The notes: generated from the sequence alone by a model not told the origin. 64,000 bases of DNA from Natronorubrum daqingense (GCF_001971705.1 NZ_CP019327.1:744001-808000); one strand, 5' to 3'. Positions 25,001 through 33,610 are shown, counted from the first letter of the stretch. A program made the numbers and translations.

Positions 25001-26512
25001 ATGTCCGAAACCGGGACGGAGTCCCGTCCGCTGGCCCGACAGCTTCCCGACCCGAAAACTGCGTCGAACGTTCGATACAACCCATCACTCGAGGAGCTTC
25101 GCGAACTTGCAGCCGACGACGAGACGACGACTGAATTCGACTCGCCGTCGTACGTCAGCGAGTACCGCTCGCGGAGTTCCGATCGGACGAAAAACGCCGA
25201 AGATAGCGAGTTCGACGCCCGTGATCGCGACCTCGTCGACACCGCGCTCGAACTCGCCGAAGAACGTGAACTGGTCTGCGTCGACCGACTCATGGGTCGT
25301 CACGCGGATGCGACGTACTGCTGCCGGCTCTTCGTCCCCGTCGACTACGCCCGAATCGCCCTCGCGTGGGCGAACCTGTTCGAGCCGACCGACGGCCGAG
25401 AACCCGACCTCGTTACCGTCCAGTTACCCGACTACGATGAGACCGCGATCCGCGTCCTTCCGGACGAAGGCGTAACGACGGTCCTCGGCAGCGACTACAC
25501 CGGCGAAGCGAAGAAGTCGTTCCTCCGGCTGTTCATGTACCAGCTCAAAAAGCAGGGCGGACTCGGCCTCCACGCCGGCAGCAAACGCGTTCGCGTTCGC
25601 GACGAAGACGACGACCTCCAAACCGTCGGGCAGGTGTTCATGGGCCTCTCGGCGACCGGCAAATCGACGCTCACCTCACACGGGTGCTGGCTCGAGGACG
25701 ACGAGGACGCCGCGATGCTCCAAGACGACGTCTGTGGTCTCCTCCCAGACGGCTCCGTTCCGGGTAGCGAGGGCGAAGGCCTCTACATCAAGACGATCGG
25801 CCTCGACGAGGACGAACAGCCCGAACTCTACGAGGCAGCGACCGACGACTCCGCCATCCTCGAGAACGTCGCCGTCGACGACGACGGCACGGTGCACTTC
25901 GACGAGGACCGATACACGGCGAACTCCCGTGCTATCGTCCAGCGCGAGGAACTCGAGAGCGCGGACGAGGAAATCGACCTCGAGCGGATCGATCAGGTCT
26001 TTTTCATCACCCGCAACCCCCTGATGCCGCCGGTCGCGAAACTGAACGAGAGGCAAGCCGCGGTCGCCTTCATGCTCGGCGAATCGATCGAGACCAGCGC
26101 GGGCGATCCGTCTCGAGCGGGCGAATCGATCCGCGTCGTCGGCACGAACCCGTTCATCATCGGTCCGGAAGGAGAGGAAGGGAACATCTTCCGAGACCTG
26201 ATCGAGGCGCTCGACGTCGAGTGTTACGTCATCAACACGGGGTATCTCGGCGAGAAATCCGCAGATATCGGCGTCGAGGAGTCAGTAACTATTCTGACCG
26301 AAACCGCTCGAGACACGATCGAGTGGCGCGACGACGACCAGACGGGACTGACCATCCCCGAATCGGTTCCCGGACTGGACATTCAGGACTACTACGTCCC
26401 CGACCACGTCGAGGACTACGAGAGAGCCCTCGCCGAACTGCGCGCCGACCGTCGCGACTACCTCGAGCAGTTCGACGAACTCCGTGACGAGATCGCGGAC
26501 GCCGTCTACTAA
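25001..26512 (+). CDS. pckA: phosphoenolpyruvate carboxykinase (ATP)
   Basis: 503-residue ATP-type PEPCK. It interconverts oxaloacetate + ATP and PEP + CO2 + ADP for gluconeogenesis. The kinase-1a P-loop is GLSATGKSTLT and the metal-binding region is LQDDVCGLLPDG. The segment FFITRNPLMPPVAKLN and the substrate region NTGYLGEKSADIGVEES are also seen. The sequence is the haloarchaeal/divergent ATP-PEPCK type with an acidic N-terminus. Start 25001 agrees with the promoter spacing. Confidence 0.9.
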   Translation: MSETGTESRPLARQLPDPKTASNVRYNPSLEELRELAADDETTTEFDSPSYVSEYRSRSSDRTKNAEDSEFDARDRDLVDTALELAEERELVCVDRLMGRHADATYCCRLFVPVDYARIALAWANLFEPTDGREPDLVTVQLPDYDETAIRVLPDEGVTTVLGSDYTGEAKKSFLRLFMYQLKKQGGLGLHAGSKRVRVRDEDDDLQTVGQVFMGLSATGKSTLTSHGCWLEDDEDAAMLQDDVCGLLPDGSVPGSEGEGLYIKTIGLDEDEQPELYEAATDDSAILENVAVDDDGTVHFDEDRYTANSRAIVQREELESADEEIDLERIDQVFFITRNPLMPPVAKLNERQAAVAFMLGESIETSAGDPSRAGESIRVVGTNPFIIGPEGEEGNIFRDLIEALDVECYVINTGYLGEKSADIGVEESVTILTETARDTIEWRDDDQTGLTIPESVPGLDIQDYYVPDHVEDYERALAELRADRRDYLEQFDELRDEIADAVY

Positions 26513-26682
26513 TCGGCATACGGGGAGCCAGCGCCTCTATTTTTGAGCCGGCGTTTCGATTTTCACTCGCCTCGAGTGAGCTAGATCAGTGTGTAACTCG
26601 GTCCAGGTGGTACTATAGCGGACGTGACAGCACTTGCCTGTCATGAATACCGTTATGTGCGTGTAGTTCTCACAGTGGCGTA

Positions 26683-26871
26683 ATGAGTGTAGACGTACGC
26701 ACGCCAACCGCCCGCGTTTGTGAACGGTGCGAACGAGCAGAACACTGGGATACCTCCCTCGAGGCCTGGCAACTCGTCCGCGAAAACGGCGAGAAGCAGG
26801 TCGGGAACCCACACTGTCTCCACGAGTGGGACATCAATGGAACGTTCAATCCCGTTTCTGGACCCGAGTAA
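26683..26871 (+). CDS. HEWD family zinc mini-protein, 62 aa
   Basis: Short protein with CERC near the N-terminus and HCLHEWDIN near the C-terminus. The Cys/Cys and Cys/His pairs could bind one zinc. The HEWD signature defines a haloarchaeal family of unknown function. A CGTTATG word near 26651 may be its TATA box. It lies 170 bases after pckA on the same strand. Confidence 0.8.
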   Translation: MSVDVRTPTARVCERCERAEHWDTSLEAWQLVRENGEKQVGNPHCLHEWDINGTFNPVSGPE

Positions 26872-26970
26872 CACAGATTAGTCTCGGTTCTCGCGCACGC
26901 TCGAGTCGGACATCACGACCTCACGACCGCTTGCCGGATTCTTTTTGTGCGGTCACTCGTACTCGGCTGT

Positions 26971-27273
26971 ATGCCAACCGTCTACATCACCGCGCCACCG
27001 GCCGACGCCGAAGCGATCGCCAACACGCTGGTCGAAGAACGTCTCGCAGCGTGCGTCAACCGATTGTCGACGACGTCCACCTATCGCTGGGAGGGCGACA
27101 TTCACCACGACGACGAAGCCGTCTTGCTCGCGAAAACGACTGACGACGCGTACGACGACCTGGTCGAGCGACTCGAGGAGATTCACCCCTACGACGTTCC
27201 CTGTATCGAACGATTCGACGAGGCGCACGTCCTCGCGTCGTTCGCCGAGTGGCGAGCGGACGCACTCGAGTAA
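26971..27273 (+). CDS. cutA: divalent cation tolerance protein CutA
   Basis: 100-residue CutA1, a small trimeric ferredoxin-like fold protein linked to divalent-metal tolerance. Landmarks are EERLAACVNR, TYRWEGDIHHDDEAVLLAKT and HPYDVPCIERFD. ATG 26971 is preferred to the frame's first ATG at 26947. A TTTTTGTG-type TATA box (about 26940-26948) is 22 bases upstream, and homologues begin MPTVYIT. Confidence 0.9.
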   Translation: MPTVYITAPPADAEAIANTLVEERLAACVNRLSTTSTYRWEGDIHHDDEAVLLAKTTDDAYDDLVERLEEIHPYDVPCIERFDEAHVLASFAEWRADALE

Positions 27274-27326
27274 GGGTCCGTTACGTGCGACACACTATCA
27301 CAGACGTGACTGCCCGAAAAAGCAAC

Positions 27327-27335
27327 CCTTAAAAC
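27327..27335 (+). promoter_or_regulatory. TATA box of rpl11
   Basis: CCTTAAAAC lies 22 bases before the ATG at 27358, indicating that L11 has its own promoter separate from cutA. Confidence 0.45.
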
Positions 27336-27357
27336 TCGCGCGCGGGTTTTCACGGGT

Positions 27358-27837
27358 ATGGCTGGAACCATCGAAGTGCTCGTTCCGGGTGGCCAGGCAA
27401 ACCCTGGCCCACCGCTCGGTCCCGAGCTCGGACCGACTCCCGTCGACGTGCAGGCGGTTGTACAACAGATCAACGACGAGACTGCGGCGTTCGACGGCAC
27501 GGAAGTGCCCGTCACCGTCGACTACGACGAAGACGGCTCCTTCGAGATCGATGTCGGTGTCCCACCGACGGCCGCACTCGTCAAGGACGAAGCCGGATTC
27601 GACACCGGAAGCGGCGAACCACAGGAAGACTTCGTCGCGGATCTCTCGGTCGACCAGGTCAAGACGATCGCCGAGCAAAAACACCCAGACTTGCTCGCCT
27701 ACGATACGATCAACGCCGCGAAGGAAGTCGTCGGCACCTGCGCCTCCATGGGCGTCACCATCGAAGGCGACGACGCTCGAGAGTTCAAGGAGAAAGTCGA
27801 CAGCGGCGAGTACGACGACGTGCTGGCCGAAGCGTAA
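27358..27837 (+). CDS. rpl11: 50S ribosomal protein L11 (uL11)
   Basis: 159-residue archaeal uL11. The N-terminal domain has VPGGQANPGPPLGPELGPTPVDV; the C-terminal rRNA-binding domain has KTIAEQKHPDLLAYDTINAAKEVVGTCASMGVTIEG. It is part of the GTPase-associated centre with L10 and P1. In several haloarchaea L11 is directly followed by L1. Here the next plus-strand gene, L1, begins about 6.1 kb away, and the L11 gene converges with a minus-strand methyltransferase gene. Confidence 0.97.
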   Translation: MAGTIEVLVPGGQANPGPPLGPELGPTPVDVQAVVQQINDETAAFDGTEVPVTVDYDEDGSFEIDVGVPPTAALVKDEAGFDTGSGEPQEDFVADLSVDQVKTIAEQKHPDLLAYDTINAAKEVVGTCASMGVTIEGDDAREFKEKVDSGEYDDVLAEA

Positions 27838-27962
27838 CGAATCGAGAACTCGAACACGAGCGTAGCGAGCGCGTCGGTGCGTCGGCTCACGCGGACGCCG
27901 CGACCGACGCTCGAGCGAGACCGAGTTTTGCTTTTCTCGAGGTCGCGAGCGACGCCCATCGA

Positions 27963-28925
27963 TTACGGTACTCGAGCGACGACGTCTAGATTGTGCGCGA
28001 CGTAGCCGAGGGTTCCCGCCTCGAGTTGCGTGCGTCGGCGCTCGAACCAGCGACGCCGTCTCTCCTCCGGAATCCGCGACGCTGCGGAAAGATCGTTCGA
28101 AGACACGGCCGCGAGCGCGTCGGCCATCGTCTCGAGGACGTGGGAGACGACCGCCTGCTCGCGGTGGGGATACCCGCCGGCGGTTGGAGACACGACCCAG
28201 TCCCCGCCCCCGGCCGCGAGGAGCGACCAGGGGCGGTCGGCTACCGACTCGAGGACCGCCGAGCCAGCGCGACTCCCCCCAGCGGGACGAACCTCGTCCA
28301 TGTGGTGATGATACTGAGTTTCGATGGTCTCGTCGAGTGGATCGCGGGGCGTGAACGCGGTCGAGCCGTTGTACGTGATCGGCGCGTAGCACAGGCCGTC
28401 GGGCGCGAGGAGCGACTCGATCGCCGCCAACGCGGACTCGAGGTCGACGATATCGAGGAACGCCGCCGCGATAACGGCGTCCGCGTCGTCCTCGAGCGTG
28501 AACGCGTCTGCGACTTCGAGCGTAATTTCGATGTCCGTCGCGGTCCCGCCGTCGCTCGAGGGGGACGACTGGGCCACGAACGTCGTCGCCTTCGGAACGC
28601 CGTCCGCGACCGTTTCGTCGCACACAGAGCGGGGCGCGCCGACCGTGTAGCCCGCTGACTCGAGGCGTTCCGGGACGCGCTCTCGCGCGCGAACGATACA
28701 CGACGGGTCGATATCGACGCCGCGGTAGGAAACGCGCGGCGGGAGCACGTCCCACTCGATCAGTCGGGAGAGCATCGCGCCGACGCCGACACCGAGTTCG
28801 ACGACGCGAACCGGTTCGCCCCGGCTCGAGAGCGCGCTCGTGAACTGATCGAGGACGCGCCGATCGAGCGCGCTGTCGTCCACGGTCCGTTTGGCCTCGA
28901 GGTACGTGAGAAACGAGGTCGTCAC
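27963..28925 (-). CDS. SAM-dependent methyltransferase of the pterin/lipid cluster
   Basis: 320-residue class I methyltransferase. Motif I is VVELGVGVGAM, and the acidic loop after strand 2 is YRGVDIDPS. The rest is an extended, family-specific C-terminus (GSTAFTPRDPLDETIETQYHHHMDEVRP and NDLSAASRIPEERRRRWFERRR). Starts with GTG at 28925, overlapping the stop of the glycosyltransferase gene by four bases, so it is the last gene of the operon. Substrate unknown. The His-rich HHHMDE region could bind metal or substrate (inference). Confidence 0.8.
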   Translation of the reverse strand: MTTSFLTYLEAKRTVDDSALDRRVLDQFTSALSSRGEPVRVVELGVGVGAMLSRLIEWDVLPPRVSYRGVDIDPSCIVRARERVPERLESAGYTVGAPRSVCDETVADGVPKATTFVAQSSPSSDGGTATDIEITLEVADAFTLEDDADAVIAAAFLDIVDLESALAAIESLLAPDGLCYAPITYNGSTAFTPRDPLDETIETQYHHHMDEVRPAGGSRAGSAVLESVADRPWSLLAAGGGDWVVSPTAGGYPHREQAVVSHVLETMADALAAVSSNDLSAASRIPEERRRRWFERRRTQLEAGTLGYVAHNLDVVARVP

Positions 28926-30028
28926 GGGTGCTCACCGCCGGTGCGTCCCGATCGGTGGATCGATCGGCGGAGAAATTCGCGGACGGATTCCAACGTGTCC
29001 GTCCACGACGGATGAGCCCGAGCGGTTCGCAGCGCCCCGACCCCGAGGGTCGCCAACCGGTCTCGGTCGTTTGCCAAACGCTCGAGTTGACCCGCCAATT
29101 GGCTCGAGTCGACTGGATCGATTAAAAACCCGTTCTCGCCGTCGGAGACGATCTCGCACGCGCCGCCGACGGTGCTGGCGATCGGGACGACGCCGTATTC
29201 CATCGCCTCGAGATAAGCCATACCGAATCCTTCGTAGCGAGAGGGACCGGCGAGGACGTGTGCGTCCTCGAGAGTCGACTCGAGGACTGACGCCGCCACT
29301 TCACCGGCGAACGTCACCCGGTCGTCGATACCGAGTTCGACCGCTCGTTCGCGGGCCGCGCTGGCGTACGCTGGATCCGCATCCTTGCGGCCGACGGCGG
29401 TGAGCGACCACTCCGTCGACGAACTGTCGAGTCGAGCGAGCGCCTCGAGGAGGGTCGTGACGTTCTTTCGCGCTTCGAGCGTGCCGATGGAGACGACACG
29501 AAATGGATCGCGGTGGGCACGCGTCTCGACTGTGTCCGGCGTCAACGCTGGCCCGTCGTGACGACCAGCGGGGTGTGCGACCTGTGTCGGGAGGTCCGTT
29601 CCGGCGAGGGCGAGCGTCCGATCTCGCGTGTACTCGCTGGTACAGATCGCCGCGTCGACCGACTCGAGATAGCGCCATTCGCGTTCGCGAGCACGCGGAT
29701 CGTAGACCGTCGGATCGGGCGCTCTGAGGAGGTGAACGAGCGAAACGAGCGCCCCCGGACGCTCGAGTCGGGGGTTGTACTCGAGGAGCCTCGCGTAGCA
29801 GAGTTCGTCCTGCAAGAGGACGTCGTAGGGTCTATCGAGTCGCGTCTGCAGTTCGCTCGAGGGGGCAGCGCTGGTCCGATCGCCGACGGACTCTTCGGAC
29901 GCTTCGGAAAGCGAAATCACGTCGATGGTATCTCCCCGGGACTCGAGAAACTCGACGAGTTTGCGGTCGTAGCGATAGCCGCCGGTTGCCTGCTCGAGGT
30001 CGCCGTCGACGACGAGGCCAACCCTCAT
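28922..30028 (-). CDS. GT4-type glycosyltransferase
   Basis: 368-residue GT-B fold enzyme of family 4. The C-terminal half has VVSIGTLEARKNVTTLLEAL and the EX7E motif in EGFGMAYLEAMEYG, which bind the nucleotide-sugar donor. The N-terminal half (VGLVVDGDLEQATGGYRYDRKLVEFL) has the glycine-rich acceptor-side loop. It starts with ATG 30028, three bases after the stop of the pterin-synthase-like gene. Neither donor nor acceptor can be deduced; the context suggests a small molecule or lipid. Confidence 0.87.
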   Translation of the reverse strand: MRVGLVVDGDLEQATGGYRYDRKLVEFLESRGDTIDVISLSEASEESVGDRTSAAPSSELQTRLDRPYDVLLQDELCYARLLEYNPRLERPGALVSLVHLLRAPDPTVYDPRAREREWRYLESVDAAICTSEYTRDRTLALAGTDLPTQVAHPAGRHDGPALTPDTVETRAHRDPFRVVSIGTLEARKNVTTLLEALARLDSSSTEWSLTAVGRKDADPAYASAARERAVELGIDDRVTFAGEVAASVLESTLEDAHVLAGPSRYEGFGMAYLEAMEYGVVPIASTVGGACEIVSDGENGFLIDPVDSSQLAGQLERLANDRDRLATLGVGALRTARAHPSWTDTLESVREFLRRSIHRSGRTGGEHP

Positions 30029-30031
30029 CGG

Positions 30032-30409
30032 TCAACACGTCCGTTCGTGGGCCACACTGGCCACGTCGTCTTCGTCGATGGCGATTCGAAGCTCGGAAAC
30101 GCCGTCCGGATCGAGCTGCTCGAGGAGTCGGTCGCCGAAGCAGCGCGCGAAGCGTTCGGTGCTCGGGTTGGCTCCCTCGAACGCGTCGAGATCGTTGAGC
30201 GTCCGGTCGCTGTAGAACGCGGCGAGCGCGTCCATCGTTTCGCACAATCTGTCGATGTCCACGAGATACCCCCGTTCGTCCAGCTCGGGGCCTCGCAACG
30301 TCGCCTCGACCGTGTATCGGTGGGAGTGGAGTTTCCCTTCCGGCCCCGGATCGGGAACGGTCAGGTAGTGCTGGGCGATGATTTCCCGGGAGACGGACAC
30401 CGAATACAT
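30032..30409 (-). CDS. 6-pyruvoyl-tetrahydropterin synthase / QueD-like protein
   Basis: 125-residue T-fold protein. The zinc ligands are retained: His14 in IIAQHYL, and His28 and His30 in LHSHRY. The catalytic Cys of QueD and PTPS, four residues before the first His of HGH, is Glu24 here, and HGH is HSH. A Glu at the active site is reported for PTPS subfamilies thought to cleave the dihydroneopterin side chain in folate-type pathways. A reaction on a 7,8-dihydroneopterin derivative is therefore plausible, but not shown. It sits in the middle of the minus-strand operon. ATG 30409 is chosen because the longer frame is Arg-rich. Confidence 0.75.
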   Translation of the reverse strand: MYSVSVSREIIAQHYLTVPDPGPEGKLHSHRYTVEATLRGPELDERGYLVDIDRLCETMDALAAFYSDRTLNDLDAFEGANPSTERFARCFGDRLLEQLDPDGVSELRIAIDEDDVASVAHERTC

Positions 30410-30504
30410 ACTCGGTCGTACGCCAGCATTCGGCAAAACGACCGGGGCTGCTCGCAGCGGATGAGGAGAGACCAACGACGCTCGGCGTCGGTCGACAAGG
30501 ACGT

Positions 30505-31530
30505 TCAGTCGTAGGTCAACAGGATCTGGATCGCCTCGCCCGGTCGGTCCTCGAGCAACTCGTAGGCCGTCGCGGCGTCTTCGAGGGGTATTTCGTGCGT
30601 GATGAGCGGTGTGACCTCGAGTCGCTCGAGCCACTGCCAGGTGAGGTCGTGACGGCGTTCGCGAGACCACCGGCCCGAGAGTCGCGGGTCGATCGTACTC
30701 ACCTGCGAGCTTCGGATGTCGATTCGGTCGCGGTGAAATCGACCGCCGAGATCGAGATTTGCGGGCTTCGTGCCGTACCACGAACCGACGAGCACGCGCC
30801 CGTCGAAGCCCGTCGACGCGATGGCGTCGTTCAGGGCCTCGGGGTTCCCGGAGAGTTCGTACGTCAGGTCCGCCCGCGCGTCCGTGACCGCTCGAACGGT
30901 GTCGGGAAACTCCCGATCGGTCGGATCGAACGACCGATCCGCGCCGAGACGTTCGGAGTGGCGGCGACGCTTCGCGTGGGGTTCGAACGTGAGCAGCGTC
31001 TCGAGTGGCGCGCGGGCGAGCAGCGCGGTCGTCAACAGGCCGACGGTTCCCTGCCCGAAGACGGCGACGTGCTCGCCCAGTCGTGGCTCGCCGTCCAGTG
31101 TGAGTGTCACCGCGGTCTCGAGGTTCGCGAAGAGGGCTGCTTCGCGCGGCGAGATTCCGTCGGGAACGGGAAAGAGGTCGCTAGGCTCGGCGAGAAAGTG
31201 GCTTTCGTGTGCATTGTACGCGAAGACGGTTCGCTCGAGCCACTTTTCGGCCACATCGTCGCCGACGGCGACGACCTCGCCGACCGCGGCGTAGCCGTAC
31301 CGAAGTGGAAAGGAGAGATCCCCATCGAGGGCCTCGAGTTCGTCGTCGGCCGCGAGGTTCGTCGGGGCGTCCCCCCGGAAAATCAGCCCCTCCGTGCCGG
31401 CGCTGATCGCCGACGTTCTCGTCCGAACGAGTACGTCAGTTGATCCCGGTTCCGGGATCGGGTTCGATTCGACGGCGACGCTCTTCGGACCCGTAAAAAC
31501 CAGGCCGTGAGCGTCGCTCGAGGATCGCAT
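30505..31530 (-). CDS. zinc-alcohol-dehydrogenase-like oxidoreductase (MDR family)
   Basis: 341 residues from ATG 31530; a GTG at 31602 would add 24 acidic residues. The GroES-like half has RTRTSAISAGTEGLIFRGD, where ordinary alcohol dehydrogenases have the zinc-binding GICGTD. The usual catalytic Cys is therefore absent, as in BchC-like members. The Rossmann half has FGQGTVGLLTTALLARAP for NAD(P). The C-terminal part includes GSWYGTKPANLDLGGRFHRDRI. It likely acts as an oxidoreductase on a cluster intermediate. It lies 95 bases upstream of the pterin-synthase-like gene. Confidence 0.8.
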   Translation of the reverse strand: MRSSSDAHGLVFTGPKSVAVESNPIPEPGSTDVLVRTRTSAISAGTEGLIFRGDAPTNLAADDELEALDGDLSFPLRYGYAAVGEVVAVGDDVAEKWLERTVFAYNAHESHFLAEPSDLFPVPDGISPREAALFANLETAVTLTLDGEPRLGEHVAVFGQGTVGLLTTALLARAPLETLLTFEPHAKRRRHSERLGADRSFDPTDREFPDTVRAVTDARADLTYELSGNPEALNDAIASTGFDGRVLVGSWYGTKPANLDLGGRFHRDRIDIRSSQVSTIDPRLSGRWSRERRHDLTWQWLERLEVTPLITHEIPLEDAATAYELLEDRPGEAIQILLTYD

Positions 31531-31775
31531 CGTCGCTCGCCGATTGGATCGTGGAGGACCACCGGCCGACGACGGGGAGTCCTCGGCGTCAGAGTCGGTC
31601 ACGCTGGACCGTCGTTCCACGTCACCCCACTTGGTCGTTTGTGCGAACGGCGTCGGTACGGGTTCGAACAGCGTCGGTACGATGGCCATACGTTGCCCCC
31701 GGTTGTCGCGCGCCGACGACCGGTCGATGTAGACGAGCATTTCCGACCCATAGGTAGCGGTTACGTCCCCTGCGT

Positions 31776-32579
31776 CTACCACTTCTCGAAGCGGCCGGAA
31801 ACCGCGAGCCAGTCCCAGCAGAAGTTCGCGAGAACGGGAACGGCGACGAGCAAACCGAGCCAGTACGAAACGGCCGGGCTGGGAACCGGCGTCAGAGCGA
31901 GCAACACGGCGAGCATGGCGAAGCCACCGAGTGGCCGACGGAGTCGGTTCGCCGGGAGCGTCGACACGCTCCGCCCGCGCCACGTTCGCCACCGTCGGCC
32001 GGCGACGAACAGGTACCGGGCGACGGCAACGGCGAGGAAGACGAGCGGGAGCGTCCCGGCAGCGATGGCCACGACGGAGCCCACGAGAATCGCCAGCGCG
32101 TCCACTTCGACGTCGAGTCGCGAGCCGAACGCCGTCTCGCTGTTCGTTCGTCGGGCGACCGCACCGTCGACGGCGTCGAAGACCATCGCGAGCGCGAACA
32201 ACGCGGCCGGGGCCCAGGGACCGATCCCCGACTCCGTTGGGAGTCCAGTCGCGACGAATCCGGCGAGGACCACAACCGCTCCAGCGCGGGCGATGGTCAC
32301 CCACGTCGCGAGTGTAACCGACTGCTCCGTCGCATCTCGTGGTGACTGGGCTGGTTTCGCCGATATCGGAGTCCCTTCGTCGAAGAGGATCCACACGAGT
32401 AGCACCTCGAGAACGACGACAAGCGCGACCGCGCCGAGAAACGCGCGCGATGGGCCAGCGGACCAGACCAACTCGAGTGCGAGAAGCGTTCCGGCCACCA
32501 TCGCGACGTGCCCCGCACCCACGGTGATCCACCGGGAGAAATTGCCTCTCGAGAGCCCAACGTGCGTTTCGTCGGTCAT
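31776..32579 (-). CDS. CDP-alcohol phosphatidyltransferase family membrane protein
   Basis: 267 residues with about seven membrane helices. The CDP-alcohol phosphotransferase motif reads FDAVDGAVARRTNSETAFGSRLDVEVD, preserving the D-x-x-D-G-x-x-A-R start and the later Asp pair. By family it transfers a phospho-lipid or phospho-alcohol group from a CDP-activated donor. It differs from pssA at 23.4 kb, so the window holds two such enzymes. Its start overlaps the stop of the next upstream gene (ATGA). It is probably the membrane-anchoring step of the cluster (inference). Confidence 0.82.
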   Translation of the reverse strand: MTDETHVGLSRGNFSRWITVGAGHVAMVAGTLLALELVWSAGPSRAFLGAVALVVVLEVLLVWILFDEGTPISAKPAQSPRDATEQSVTLATWVTIARAGAVVVLAGFVATGLPTESGIGPWAPAALFALAMVFDAVDGAVARRTNSETAFGSRLDVEVDALAILVGSVVAIAAGTLPLVFLAVAVARYLFVAGRRWRTWRGRSVSTLPANRLRRPLGGFAMLAVLLALTPVPSPAVSYWLGLLVAVPVLANFCWDWLAVSGRFEKW

Positions 32580-32944
32580 CGCTCTCGTCGATAGAGGATC
32601 ACCAGCGCGACGATCAGCAGGATCTGTGCGAGCTTGTCGATCAGTTCCGCACTCGAGAGGTCGGCGACGGTCGCCGGCTCGTTCAGGACGTACCAGAGCA
32701 CGATCTGTGCGGCCGTAAACGGAATTCCGAGGAGATAGACCGTCGATCGCCGGTAGTCCGCGACGACGAGTCCGATCCCCAGCAGGAAGCCTGCAGTCGC
32801 GAACAGGAAGGCGAGTCCCATCCAGTGGGGAAGGAACTCGAGTCCCAGAATCAAGTGAACGAGCCCGGTGACGAGCGCGAGTCCGATCGCCATCCAGTGG
32901 AGGGGTGTGAGCGTGGCGAGCCCGATTCGGTTCGCGGCGATCAT
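32576..32944 (-). CDS. four-helix membrane protein
   Basis: 122 residues from ATG 32944 (MIAANRIGLATLTPLHWM). There are four hydrophobic segments: PLHWMAIGLALVTGLVHLILG, WMGLAFLFATAGFLLGIGLVVA, VYLLGIPFTAAQIVLWYVL and LAQILLIVALVILY. It overlaps the CDP-alcohol transferase gene by four bases and is the first gene of the operon. I do not know its function. The LTPLHW start and His in the first helix look conserved-type, but that is a guess. Confidence 0.7.
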   Translation of the reverse strand: MIAANRIGLATLTPLHWMAIGLALVTGLVHLILGLEFLPHWMGLAFLFATAGFLLGIGLVVADYRRSTVYLLGIPFTAAQIVLWYVLNEPATVADLSSAELIDKLAQILLIVALVILYRRER

Positions 32945-33004
32945 ACGGTGGTCTCGACGGCGATTCAAAAACAGCTTCCGGCGAGTTACGCGAGTAGCGG
33001 GCGC

Positions 33005-33610
33005 TTACATTTTGTTCGCGGGCGGAACCGTCCGTTCGCTTGGACTTGTAGAACCACCATTGCCACGCATTACGCGAATCCCGGCACCGATCCCGAGCGT
33101 GCCGGCGAAGAGCACAGCGAGCAGCGTCGTCACGAGGGAGAGTCCAACGATTCCGCTGAGGAGACTCCCGGCGAACACGCCGGCCCACAACTGGTTTCGC
33201 CCCAGTCGTGAGGCGATCGACTGGCCGAGTGCCACGAATCCGAGAACCGTCAGGATCGGGATAACGGTCATCCCCAGTGTCACCATTAGTAAGCCGAAGA
33301 ACGAACCGAGCGTCGTACCGACGATCATGTAACCGCCGGCGACGAGCCCGACGAGAACGAGTAACGCCGGTGTCCCGATACAGATCGAAATGACGGGACT
33401 CGTTCGCGATTTGGTTACCGTCTCCGGTCCGAACCCCTGTACCAACCCGAGTACGACCATCGCAACGACGAGCGTGATTCCGAACTGAACCCCCGCGCGC
33501 TCGAGCGCCTCCAGTGCCAGATACGCCTCGAGTCCACCGGTAATCACGGCTGGGTGGCCGATTGACTCAAGTGCTGCCCCACCGATACTATATGAATCTA
33601 CTGGCCGCAT
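33005..33610 (-). CDS. multi-pass membrane protein
   Basis: 201 residues. After a soluble N-terminal 35 residues there are hydrophobic segments: GITLVVAMVVLGLVQG, VISICIGTPALLVLVGLVAGGYMIVG, LLMVTLGMTVIPILTVLGFVALG and VFAGSLLSGIVGLSLVTTLLAVLFAG. The tail GGSTSPSERTVPPANK is hydrophilic. It resembles the membrane half of haloarchaeal bactofilin-like or DUF5518-like proteins, but I cannot assign a family. It is separated by 60 bases from the operon at 32944 and may lead it. It is divergent from the L1 operon. Confidence 0.65.
   Translation of the reverse strand: MRPVDSYSIGGAALESIGHPAVITGGLEAYLALEALERAGVQFGITLVVAMVVLGLVQGFGPETVTKSRTSPVISICIGTPALLVLVGLVAGGYMIVGTTLGSFFGLLMVTLGMTVIPILTVLGFVALGQSIASRLGRNQLWAGVFAGSLLSGIVGLSLVTTLLAVLFAGTLGIGAGIRVMRGNGGSTSPSERTVPPANKM

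Noticed and set aside
24903-25475. Frame starting after the distal pckA TATA box
   Set aside because: It runs through pckA in another frame with Ser/Arg-rich composition; only the TATA box is kept, as a possible second pckA promoter.
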